A stretch of DNA of 5,307 bases from Dyella_B sp966430775 (GCA_966430775.1 CBJMMB010000182.1:1-5307), one strand, 5' to 3'; numbered from the stretch's first letter, positions 1 to 5,296 are shown. Made by a program: numbers and translations. Notes: generated from the letters alone by a model not told the origin.

Positions 1-80
1 TTGGCCACGGTGATTTTCAGCAGATCGCCGAATCGCGCGGCAAGCCGCTCGGCCAGCGAGTTAGTTTGCGTATCGCTCAT
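1..80 (-). CDS. nuoC: NADH-quinone oxidoreductase subunit C, N-terminal part only (nuoC)
   Basis: This is the first 26 codons of a gene that runs off the left edge. The visible protein starts MSDTQTNSLAERLAARFGD and continues LLKITVA, which resembles the N terminus of xanthomonad NuoC (a short leader, then an amphipathic L-x-x-R-F-G-D segment). NuoC is the 30-kDa peripheral-arm subunit of respiratory complex I and sits next to NuoB and NuoD on the cytoplasmic side of the inner membrane. The ATG lies 15 bases after the nuoB stop, and an AAAAGG purine run that overlaps the end of nuoB serves as a plausible ribosome binding site. The position directly after nuoB is the standard nuoA-B-C order and carries most of the weight. 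The conserved NuoC domain lies outside the window, so completeness, or a nuoCD fusion, cannot be judged. Confidence 0.85.
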   Translation of the reverse strand, partial: MSDTQTNSLAERLAARFGDLLKITVA

Positions 81-95
81 GACTGACTGCGCCTT

Positions 96-653
96 TTAGG
101 AACGCGCGATGGTGCTGGTACGACGAATCTTCTTCTGCAATTGCAGAATGCCGTGGATCAACGCTTCGGCCGTGGGCGGGCAGCCCGGCACGTAGATGTC
201 CACCGGCACGATGCGATCGCAGCCACGCACAACGGAATAGGAATAGTGGTAATAACCGCCACCGTTGGCGCAGCTGCCCATGGAAATGACCCACTTCGGG
301 TCGGGCATCTGGTCATACACCTTGCGCAAGGCGGGGGCCATCTTGTTGACCAGGGTGCCGGCCACGATCATCACGTCGGACTGGCGCGGACTCGGGCGGA
401 ACACCACGCCGTAGCGGTCCAGGTCCAGTCGCGCGGCGCCGGCATGCATCATTTCCACCGCGCAGCAGGCTAGGCCGAAGGTCATCGGCCACATCGAGCC
501 GGTGCGCGCCCAGTTCATCAGGGCGTCGACCGAGGTGGTGGCGAAACCGCGCTGGATGATGGGATTGTCGCCAGCCGGACGCAGGATGTCGTCCACCAGG
601 TTCAACGGCTGCGGGTTGTGCATCACCCGATCAATGGAGGAGATCACTCCCAT
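96..653 (-). CDS. nuoB: NADH-quinone oxidoreductase subunit B (NuoB), 185 aa
   Basis: NuoB is the complex I subunit that carries the terminal [4Fe-4S] cluster N2, which passes electrons to quinone at the junction of the peripheral and membrane arms. The four cluster cysteines are visible: the adjacent pair C63-C64 in GLACCAVEMM, C128 in MGSCANGGG and C158 in VPGCPPTAEA. The flanking blocks are those of a canonical NuoB: NWARTGSMWPMTFG before the pair, RPSPRQSD at about 86-93 and GGYYHYSYSVVRGCDR before the last cysteine. The length of 185 residues is normal. I chose the ATG at 653 (MGVISSIDRV) because family members begin this way and a GGGAG sits 7 bases upstream. The frame stays open a few codons further up inside nuoA, but that extension is not conserved. 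The start overlaps the end of nuoA by 10 bases, so translation is probably coupled. Nothing suggests loss of function. Confidence 0.98.
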   Translation of the reverse strand: MGVISSIDRVMHNPQPLNLVDDILRPAGDNPIIQRGFATTSVDALMNWARTGSMWPMTFGLACCAVEMMHAGAARLDLDRYGVVFRPSPRQSDVMIVAGTLVNKMAPALRKVYDQMPDPKWVISMGSCANGGGYYHYSYSVVRGCDRIVPVDIYVPGCPPTAEALIHGILQLQKKIRRTSTIARS

Positions 654-1000
654 TCCAGTGCTCCCTTCTTCCACACGTAGGCAAAACCGACCACCAGCAA
701 CAGCAGGAACAGCGCCATTTCAATCAGCGCCACGATGCCGATGTGCTGGAACACCACCGCCCACGGAAACAGGAAGGCGATTTCCAGATCGAAAATGATG
801 AAAAGGATGGCGAGGAGGTAATAGCGCACGTCGAACTGCATGCGCGCATCCTCGAAGGCCTCGAAGCCGCACTCGTACGGCGAAAGCTTCTCCGATTCCG
901 GACGGCGGGGACCGGCCAGCAGGCCGATGACGATAAGTACGATGCCCAGTCCGCCGGCAACCACCAGGAACAGGAGCACGGGCCAGTATTCGGCAAGCAC
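644..1000 (-). CDS. nuoA: NADH-quinone oxidoreductase subunit A (NuoA), 118 aa, GTG start
   Basis: NuoA is a small membrane subunit of complex I, next to the quinone channel at the arm junction. The sequence shows three hydrophobic segments at about residues 7-29, 61-83 and 88-109, the expected topology. Between the first two is the family hallmark loop with SPYECGFEAF (40-49; C44 is the conserved cysteine) and DARMQFDVRYYL. The acidic pair D71 and E73 lies inside the second segment (IIFDLEIAFLFPW) and E94 opens the third. The 118-residue length is typical of the short NuoA type. Translation starts at GTG (998-1000), supported by a strong GGAGGT ribosome binding site at 1011-1016 with a 10-base spacer. 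It is the first gene of the nuo operon here, preceded by a 315-bp gene-free region. Its last codons overlap the start of nuoB by 10 bases. Confidence 0.97.
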   Translation of the reverse strand: MLAEYWPVLLFLVVAGGLGIVLIVIGLLAGPRRPESEKLSPYECGFEAFEDARMQFDVRYYLLAILFIIFDLEIAFLFPWAVVFQHIGIVALIEMALFLLLLVVGFAYVWKKGALEWE

Positions 1001-1010
1001 GGTTTAACTT

Positions 1011-1016
1011 ACCTCC
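1011..1016 (-). promoter_or_regulatory. Ribosome binding site of nuoA
   Basis: GGAGGT reads on the minus strand 10 bases before the GTG at 998-1000. It matches the anti-Shine-Dalgarno core perfectly and decides the use of GTG as the nuoA start. Confidence 0.85.
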
Positions 1017-1072
1017 GCACCACATGAGTGCATCAGCGGCCGTCGGGGCGAACGGTCCGGAAGTTCAAATCG

Positions 1073-1086
1073 GCGGGCTGTCCCGC
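1073..1086 (-). other. Short GC-rich hairpin in the nuo leader
   Basis: GCGGG (1086-1082) and CCCGC (1077-1073) form a perfect 5-bp stem around an ACAG tetraloop on the minus strand. It lies about 73 bases before the nuoA start and has no U-run after it. In GC-rich DNA such stems arise easily by chance, so a function is uncertain. Confidence 0.3.
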
Positions 1087-1114
1087 TCTGTGGGATGCAG
1101 ATGCAGGCGCTCGA

Positions 1115-1138
1115 ATCCTCGGGACAAGCCCCAGGGAT
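1115..1138 (-). other. Hairpin at the predicted 5' end of the nuo leader RNA
   Basis: On the minus strand ATCCCTGGG (1138-1130) pairs with CCCGAGGAT (1123-1115) around the loop GCTTGT. Eight of nine positions pair, including one G-U wobble; one C-A mismatch lies in the middle. It begins almost exactly at the transcription start predicted from the TACAAT box. A 5'-terminal stem of this kind can protect mRNA from RNase E; that role is inference. No U-run follows, so it is not an intrinsic terminator. Confidence 0.4.
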
Positions 1139-1144
1139 CGCGAC

Positions 1145-1175
1145 ATTGTATCAGTGGGCATGGGTACGCCGACAA
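1145..1175 (-). promoter_or_regulatory. Candidate sigma70 promoter of the nuo operon (extended -10)
   Basis: On the minus strand, TGATACAAT at 1153-1145 gives a -10 hexamer TACAAT (5 of 6 consensus bases) with an extended-10 TG one base upstream. TTGTCG at 1175-1170 (4 of 6) could be the -35 element, but the spacer is 19 bases, longer than the ideal 17, so the TG probably matters. Transcription would start near 1138, giving a leader of about 138 bases before the nuoA GTG. This is the best promoter-like match I found in the 1001-1315 gap. It is a pattern match only; no start site has been mapped. Confidence 0.5.
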
Positions 1176-1207
1176 GCCTTGTGTGGCGCAGCATGGGATA
1201 TTTCTTG

Positions 1208-1219
1208 CAACTTAAGTTG
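1208..1219. promoter_or_regulatory. 12-bp perfect palindrome CAACTTAAGTTG, possible operator
   Basis: CAACTTAAGTTG equals its own reverse complement over all 12 bases. It forms an AT-richer island in GC-rich surroundings and lies just over 30 bp upstream of the candidate -35 element of the nuo promoter. This position suits binding of a dimeric transcription activator. I do not recognise it as the site of a named regulator. Confidence 0.35.
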
Positions 1220-1267
1220 TCCAACGCCGCCCCGGTCAAGCGCGCCTGCACGGACACGCGACCTCCC

Positions 1268-1293
1268 CTGCACGCAGTCATCCGCGCGCGCAG
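1268..1293 (-). other. Hairpin after pilZ, possibly marking transcript end
   Basis: CTGCGCGC (1293-1286) pairs with GCGTGCAG (1275-1268), eight pairs with one G-U wobble, around a 10-base loop, starting 22 bases past the pilZ stop codon. It could stabilise the 3' end of the upstream transcript. It is followed by GGGGAGG rather than a U-run, so it does not qualify as a Rho-independent terminator, and a TTTT stretch occurs before it, not after. I see no proper intrinsic terminator between pilZ and nuoA. Confidence 0.3.
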
Positions 1294-1315
1294 TTAAAAC
1301 AAGCCGCTGGTTGGA

Positions 1316-1681
1316 TTACATCGTTTGCGTCGCGCGCTCGGAGTTGAGCACGCCGGCCAGCAGGGCTTCGATGCGCCCGCGCGCCGCCTCGCCATCGGAA
1401 GAATCGTTGAATTGCACGCCGATGCCGGCGGTGCGGTTGCCCTGCGCGCCGATCGGGGTGATCCACACCACCTTGCCGGCCACCGACAGGCGCTCGCTTT
1501 CGTCGATCAGGCTGATCAGCAGCACCACTTCGTCGCCCAGCGAATAACGCTGCGCCGTGGGCGCGAACAGGCCGCCATGCTTCAGGAACGGCATGTACGC
1601 GTTATAGAGCGAAGCCGTGTCCTTGAATTTCAGCGAGATGATGCCCTGGCGGGCGGCGACCGGATTCATGTTCAACGGCAT
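1316..1681 (-). CDS. pilZ: Type IV pilus assembly protein PilZ, about 121 aa
   Basis: This is the small single-domain PilZ protein needed for type IV pilus biogenesis and twitching, which in xanthomonads bridges the extension ATPase PilB and the EAL protein FimX. The recognisable blocks are AARQGI near the N terminus, SLYNAYMPFLKHGG (24-37), RYSLGDEVVLL (45-55), AGKVVWITP (68-76), AQGNRTAGIGVQF (79-91) and the conserved tail ending ATQTM. It lacks the RxxxR and (D/N)xSxxG residues that bind cyclic-di-GMP in canonical PilZ domains, as is known for this subgroup. The start is uncertain. I give the ATG at 1681; ATG at 1669 yields 117 residues, the length I recall for Xanthomonas PilZ; ATGs at 1702 and 1711 are also in frame. 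None has a good Shine-Dalgarno sequence at proper spacing. It is the last gene of the upstream operon. Confidence 0.92.
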   Translation of the reverse strand: MPLNMNPVAARQGIISLKFKDTASLYNAYMPFLKHGGLFAPTAQRYSLGDEVVLLISLIDESERLSVAGKVVWITPIGAQGNRTAGIGVQFNDSSDGEAARGRIEALLAGVLNSERATQTM

Positions 1682-1762
1682 CGGCGAATGGCGGAGGTAC
1701 ATCCTAACCATGCCACCGGGCGGGTGCAAAGGCGCGGTAAGCCAAAGTGAGAGCTGCGTGCG

Positions 1763-2692
1763 CTAGCCGCGCTCCGGCCTGGCGGCAGGGGCAGGCGTCG
1801 CCTCCCACCAGCCCCAATGATCGAAGATCCACGGCGAGGGCCAGTCCAGGTGCAGCTTGGCGAAGACCGGCCCCGGCCCTACCTGGTCCAGTCGCGCGCC
1901 ATCGTCCACCCATGGGGCTTCCGCCCAGGGCCAATCCCGAGCGCCGGCGGGCGTCGCCACCAGCAGGCGCAACCAGCGCCGCAAAACCATGGGCGGACGC
2001 CACGGCAACCGCCCATCGCCTGCACCGCCGTCGACCTGCATATAGCGCTCGGGACTAAGCGCCAGCCGCCGCATGCGTCCGCCGCTCAAGGCCATCTGCG
2101 TGCGGTGTTCCTCGATCGCCAGCAGTTTGCGCTGCCGTTGTTCCTCGGGGGCGTCGATCGCCAGCGCATACGCGGAGGGATCGGCAGCGCCGTGCACCGA
2201 ATAGGCAAGCAGCGTGGGCGCAGGATGCAGCCCCGCCAGCGCGAGCCGGCACAGCACATGTGCAGCGCCATGATCGGGATGGCTGTCGCGCAGCGCCGGG
2301 CCGCAAACGAGATTGGGCTGGAATGCATCCAGCACCGAGCGTATCGCGGCGATCGAACCGGCAAGATCGTCGTGCAGGCGACGCGTCACTTCCATGTCGT
2401 GCCAGCCGAGCGGATGCAACGCCGAAGGCGACACGCCCAGTTTTTCCAGCGCATACATCGCCTCGTCGCGACGCTTGGCGCCCCAGCGCCGGCGCGCGAC
2501 ATCGTTCAGCACCAGGCGCCGTTCGAGATAGCGCTGCGGCCATGGATTGTTGTCGCCATCGGTCAGCAGCAGCACCCGCACTGCACCGCCCGCCGCCAGC
2601 ACGTGCTGCAGCAGCACGCCACAGCCCAGCGTTTCGTCATCCGGATGCGGCGCAATCACCAGCAGGCGTGTCTGCGCGGAAACCGACCACAT
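1763..2692 (-). CDS. PIG-L family zinc-dependent N-acetyl deacetylase, 309 aa
   Basis: The protein belongs to the PIG-L/LmbE family of metal-dependent deacetylases, which remove acetyl groups from N-acetylglucosaminyl and related compounds (MshB, BshB, PIG-L). The N-terminal Rossmann-like part carries LLVIAPHPDDETLGCG; H16 and D19 should bind zinc and D18 should be the catalytic base. The second motif, RDSHPDHGAAH, gives the third zinc ligand, probably H141. LLLTDGDNN follows strand 2 at about 41-49. The active site therefore looks intact. Residues from about 220 onward form an extra, tryptophan- and proline-rich region without a match I recognise. No signal peptide or membrane segment is evident, so it is probably cytoplasmic. 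The ATG at 2692 overlaps the holB stop by one base (TGATG); the frame runs 31 codons further up inside holB, but the domain begins right after this ATG. The substrate cannot be told from sequence; a surface-glycan or secondary-metabolite precursor is plausible. Confidence 0.9.
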   Translation of the reverse strand: MWSVSAQTRLLVIAPHPDDETLGCGVLLQHVLAAGGAVRVLLLTDGDNNPWPQRYLERRLVLNDVARRRWGAKRRDEAMYALEKLGVSPSALHPLGWHDMEVTRRLHDDLAGSIAAIRSVLDAFQPNLVCGPALRDSHPDHGAAHVLCRLALAGLHPAPTLLAYSVHGAADPSAYALAIDAPEEQRQRKLLAIEEHRTQMALSGGRMRRLALSPERYMQVDGGAGDGRLPWRPPMVLRRWLRLLVATPAGARDWPWAEAPWVDDGARLDQVGPGPVFAKLHLDWPSPWIFDHWGWWEATPAPAARPERG

Positions 2693-3627
2693 CAGCGCCA
2701 GCGCCCTAGCAACTCCAGCAGCAACAAGTCGCCGCGCAATGGGCCGCGCAGCGCCTCGCGCGTGCGATTGGCGGCGTGATACCACGCCATCAGGTCTTCG
2801 CTGTCCAGCGTGCTGGCGAGCGGCGTCGATTGTGCGGTGGCGCGCGCGCGCATTTCATCGGCCACCGCCTGCGCGGCGAACCACAGGCGCTGCTCGGGCG
2901 CATCGTCCAGCCAGCGCTTGCCCATGGCGATCGCATCGCCGCGACCGGAAGCCAGCGCAGCAAGATCCTTGCGCACGTCCTGCCGCTGCGCGAGCGCGCC
3001 CTCCTCCGCCCAGATGCGCGCCAGGCCGGGATTGCCACTCGCCGCGGCCAGGGCCGCCTGCGGATCGCGCACGCCGACGTCCTGCAACCAGGCCAACGCC
3101 TCGTCGTGTTTCGGCAACTGGAAATCGATGCGCTGGCAGCGGCTGCGAATGGTCGCCGGCATGCGCCAGGGCGCATCCGCCACCAGGATCAGCATGGTCT
3201 GCGTGGCGGGTTCTTCCAGCGTTTTCAGCAAGGCGTTGGCCGCCGCCGTGTTCATCGCATCCGCCGGATCGATGCTGGCGATCTGCCAGCCGCCGAACTG
3301 GCTGGCGGTAGCCAGGCGCGCGGACAATTCGCGGATCTGATCCACCACGATGTCCTGCCGCTGCACGCCATCCTTGCGCAAACCAAAACTCAAGGCGACG
3401 TAATCGGGATGCGTGCCGGCATCGAACAGCAGGCAACTGCGGCAGGCGCCGCAGGCATCGCCATTGTCGGGATGCTGGCAGAGCAGCCCGCGCACGAAGC
3501 GGCGTAGAAAGTCGCGCTTGCCCAAGCCTTGCGGGCCACACAGCAACAAGGCATGCGGCAAGGCATTGCGCTGACGGCGCGCCTGCAGGCGCGACCAGAG
3601 TTCGACATGCCAGGACGGAATGCTCAT
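2692..3627 (-). CDS. holB: DNA polymerase III delta' subunit (HolB), 311 aa
   Basis: HolB is the delta' subunit of the clamp-loader complex that places the sliding clamp on DNA during replication. The AAA+ fold is visible: a P-loop-like GPQGLGKR (31-38), a zinc-binding module with C50, C59, C62 and C65, VVDQIRELS (94-102), a Walker B-like region ending IASID at 116-120, NALLKTLEEP (131-140) with the clamp-loader signature, and the SRC motif at 162-164 (TIRSRCQRI). The C-terminal half (about 190-311) is helical and less conserved, as usual for the collar domain. The length is normal. I chose ATG 3627 because it gives the family start (W-x-x-L-x-x-R near residues 11-18, then PHALLLCGPQG), forms an ATGA overlap with the tmk stop and has GAGG at 3638-3635 seven bases upstream. 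The frame is open further upstream, but only inside tmk. Confidence 0.95.
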   Translation of the reverse strand: MSIPSWHVELWSRLQARRQRNALPHALLLCGPQGLGKRDFLRRFVRGLLCQHPDNGDACGACRSCLLFDAGTHPDYVALSFGLRKDGVQRQDIVVDQIRELSARLATASQFGGWQIASIDPADAMNTAAANALLKTLEEPATQTMLILVADAPWRMPATIRSRCQRIDFQLPKHDEALAWLQDVGVRDPQAALAAASGNPGLARIWAEEGALAQRQDVRKDLAALASGRGDAIAMGKRWLDDAPEQRLWFAAQAVADEMRARATAQSTPLASTLDSEDLMAWYHAANRTREALRGPLRGDLLLLELLGRWR

Positions 3628-4259
3628 CGGCTTGCCTCGAACAAATGATCCGTGGCCGCGATCGCCGCCCGCAACACCTGTTCCGGCGACAAGCTGGCGT
3701 CGATCACGCGGAAACGCTGCGGCTCGGCCTGCGCACGTTCGCGATAGGCAAGACGCACGCGTTCGAAAAAAACATCCGCTTCCACTTCGATGCGATCGGC
3801 CGCGCCACGACCTGCAGCGCGCGCGCGTCCGGTCGACACCGGCAGATCGAGCAGCAGCGTGAGATCGGGCGTCACGCCGGCGCAGGCCCAGCGTTCCAGC
3901 TCGGCGATGCGTTCGACCGGCTGGCCGCGTCCGCCACCCTGGTAGGCGTAACTGGCGTCCACGTAGCGATCGCACAGCACCCACTGCCCTGCTTCCAGCG
4001 CAGGTTGAATGCGTTCGCGCACCAGTTGCGCGCGCGAGGCGAACATCAGCAGCAATTCGCTTTCCGCGCTGATTGCCGGATGCGCGGGATCGAGCACGAT
4101 CGAACGGATCGCCTCGCCCAATGCGGTGCCGCCAGGCTCGCGCACTTGCACCAGCTGCGCGCCGCGTTGCAGCAGGTGTGCATGCAGGCCCGCAAGCAAG
4201 GTGCTCTTGCCCGCGCCTTCGCCGCCTTCCAGGGAAATGAAACGTCCGCGCGCGTTCAT
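3624..4259 (-). CDS. tmk: Thymidylate kinase (Tmk), 211 aa
   Basis: Tmk phosphorylates dTMP to dTDP with ATP, an essential step in making dTTP, in the cytoplasm. The motifs are textbook: F-I-S-L-E-G then the P-loop GGEGAGKS (12-19); REPGGTALGEAIR (40-52), which contributes to the dTMP site; the DRY motif at 97-99 (VLCDRYVDASYAYQGGGR), which contacts the nucleotide; and an arginine-rich LID at about 145-157 (GRARAAGRGAADRIE), the bacterial type in which LID arginines rather than P-loop residues help catalysis. The length of 211 fits the family. The start overlaps the mltG stop by 4 bases (ATGA) and its stop overlaps the holB start in the same way. No strong ribosome binding site is visible before the ATG, so translation probably depends on coupling to mltG. 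Confidence 0.98.
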   Translation of the reverse strand: MNARGRFISLEGGEGAGKSTLLAGLHAHLLQRGAQLVQVREPGGTALGEAIRSIVLDPAHPAISAESELLLMFASRAQLVRERIQPALEAGQWVLCDRYVDASYAYQGGGRGQPVERIAELERWACAGVTPDLTLLLDLPVSTGRARAAGRGAADRIEVEADVFFERVRLAYRERAQAEPQRFRVIDASLSPEQVLRAAIAATDHLFEASR

Positions 4260-5296
4260 CGGCAGCGCTTCAACTGATAGCAGGCCACGTTGCGGTTCTG
4301 TTCGTCCAGGGTGCTGGCGAACACATGCGTACCGTCGCCACGCGAAACGAAATACAGCTCGTCACCTTGCGCGGGATGCAACGCCGCTTCGATCGCCGGC
4401 TTGCCCGGCATGGCGATCGGCGTGGGCGGCAGGCCGGGACGCGTATAGGTGTTGTACGGCGTATCGGTGGTCAGATCGCTTTTATGGATGTTGCCCGTAT
4501 AGCTCGCGCCCATGCCGTAGATCACGGTGGGGTCGGTCTGCAGCAGCATGTTCTTTTCCAGGCGGCGAATGAACACGCCGGCGATGCGCGGACGCTCATC
4601 AGCGCGACCGGTTTCCTTCTCGACGATCGAGGCAAGAATCAGCGCTTCGTACGGCGAGTTCAGCGGCAGCTTCGGATCGCGCTGCGCCCATAGCGCCGCC
4701 AGCGTCTTGTCCATCGCCTCGTGCGCGCGGCGCAACACGTCCAGGTCGCTGTCGCCTTTTACATAGGCGTAGGTTTCCGGCAGAAAACGCCCTTCGGGTT
4801 TTTCGCCGGGCGCGCCGATCTTCTGCATGATCGCGGCGTCATCGAGGCCGGCGGTTTCGTGCTTCAGCTTGTCGGCCTTGTTCAACGCCTGCAGCACGTC
4901 GCGGAAGGTCCAGCCGTCGACGATGGTGACGTCGCGATGCATCACCTTGCCCTGCGCCATGTGCGTCAGCAGTTCCTGCGGTGTGATGCCGGGCGTGATG
5001 GCGTATTCGCCCGCATGCAGCTTGCCTGCCACGTGCATCTTCTCGGCCAGCAAGCGCCAGTAGAAAGGCGTGGAAGTGGTGAGACCCTGCGAGCGCAGCT
5101 GATGCACGATGTCCTTGAAGCTGGTGCCGCGTTCGATATCCACGCTCTCGCCGGCGGCGCTGACGCGCAGCGGCGCGACGGCAAAGCGGGTGAAGTCGTG
5201 CCAGAACCAACCGGCGGCGCCGACAAAAGCCAGCACCAGGATCAACAACAGCAGACGCCACGCCACGCGCCCCCGTGATGTACCGCTTCGACTCAT
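4256..5296 (-). CDS. mltG: Endolytic murein transglycosylase MltG (YceG family), 346 aa
   Basis: MltG is an inner-membrane lytic transglycosylase that cleaves nascent peptidoglycan and is thought to set glycan strand length together with the synthases. The protein has a short basic cytoplasmic N terminus, one membrane segment at about residues 12-31 (LLLLILVLAFVGAAG) and then a periplasmic part. A LysM-like region covers about 48-120 (ERGTSFKDIVHQL, HAGEYAI, LLTHMAQGKV). The catalytic domain carries GRFLPETYAY (169-178) and the hallmark ASIVEKETG (222-230), whose E226 should correspond to the catalytic E218 of E. coli MltG. It is followed by RIAGVFIRRL, LQTDPTVIYGMG (252-263), TPYNTY and PGLPPTPIAMPG (287-298). 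The length is normal. GGAG at 5305-5302 lies 5 bases before the ATG. It is the first complete gene of the mltG-tmk-holB run. Confidence 0.97.
   Translation of the reverse strand: MSRSGTSRGRVAWRLLLLILVLAFVGAAGWFWHDFTRFAVAPLRVSAAGESVDIERGTSFKDIVHQLRSQGLTTSTPFYWRLLAEKMHVAGKLHAGEYAITPGITPQELLTHMAQGKVMHRDVTIVDGWTFRDVLQALNKADKLKHETAGLDDAAIMQKIGAPGEKPEGRFLPETYAYVKGDSDLDVLRRAHEAMDKTLAALWAQRDPKLPLNSPYEALILASIVEKETGRADERPRIAGVFIRRLEKNMLLQTDPTVIYGMGASYTGNIHKSDLTTDTPYNTYTRPGLPPTPIAMPGKPAIEAALHPAQGDELYFVSRGDGTHVFASTLDEQNRNVACYQLKRCR

Larger units (their letters stand above)
1001..1315. other. 315-bp gene-free region between pilZ and nuoA
   Basis: No convincing gene lies here. An open frame at 1033-1281 on the minus strand has no recognisable similarity and no evident ribosome binding site. 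The region holds the palindrome, the promoter candidate, the hairpins and the nuoA ribosome binding site listed separately. An 8-base direct repeat CGTGCAGG occurs on the minus strand at 1274-1267 and 1252-1245, 22 bases apart. I looked for a tRNA, because a tRNA-Leu precedes nuoA in the related Xanthomonas as I recall it, and found none. I read the region as the end of the mltG-pilZ transcript plus the control region and leader of the nuo operon. Confidence 0.6.

Noticed and set aside
1063..1071. GTTCAAATC, which resembles a tRNA T-loop
   Set aside because: The flanking bases do not pair into a T-stem, and no acceptor, D or anticodon arms can be placed around it on either strand.
1033..1281. 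82-codon minus-strand frame in the pilZ-nuoA gap
   Set aside because: It has no clear ribosome binding site or known similarity, and it overlaps the promoter candidate and palindrome; most likely open by chance.
1297..1316. Possible intrinsic terminator before the TTTT stretch after pilZ
   Set aside because: AACCAGCGGCTTGTT can only form a stem with a mismatch and an impossibly small loop, and the T-run is short.
1724..1749. Sigma54-like TTTGGC...TTTGCA upstream of pilZ
   Set aside because: The GG and GC dinucleotides are 14 bases apart instead of the 10 that sigma54 promoters require.
1817..2779. 320-codon open frame on the plus strand opposite the PIG-L gene
   Set aside because: It is antisense to a well-supported gene, its product has no recognisable motif, and long open frames opposite real genes are expected in DNA this GC-rich.
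2547..3311. 254-codon plus-strand frame opposite the holB end
   Set aside because: The predicted protein is dominated by Arg, Pro, Ala and Ser, the usual composition of a shadow frame, and it spans the junction of two real genes.
4721..5278. 185-codon plus-strand frame opposite mltG
   Set aside because: It lies fully within mltG, which has all its family motifs; the product resembles nothing known to me.
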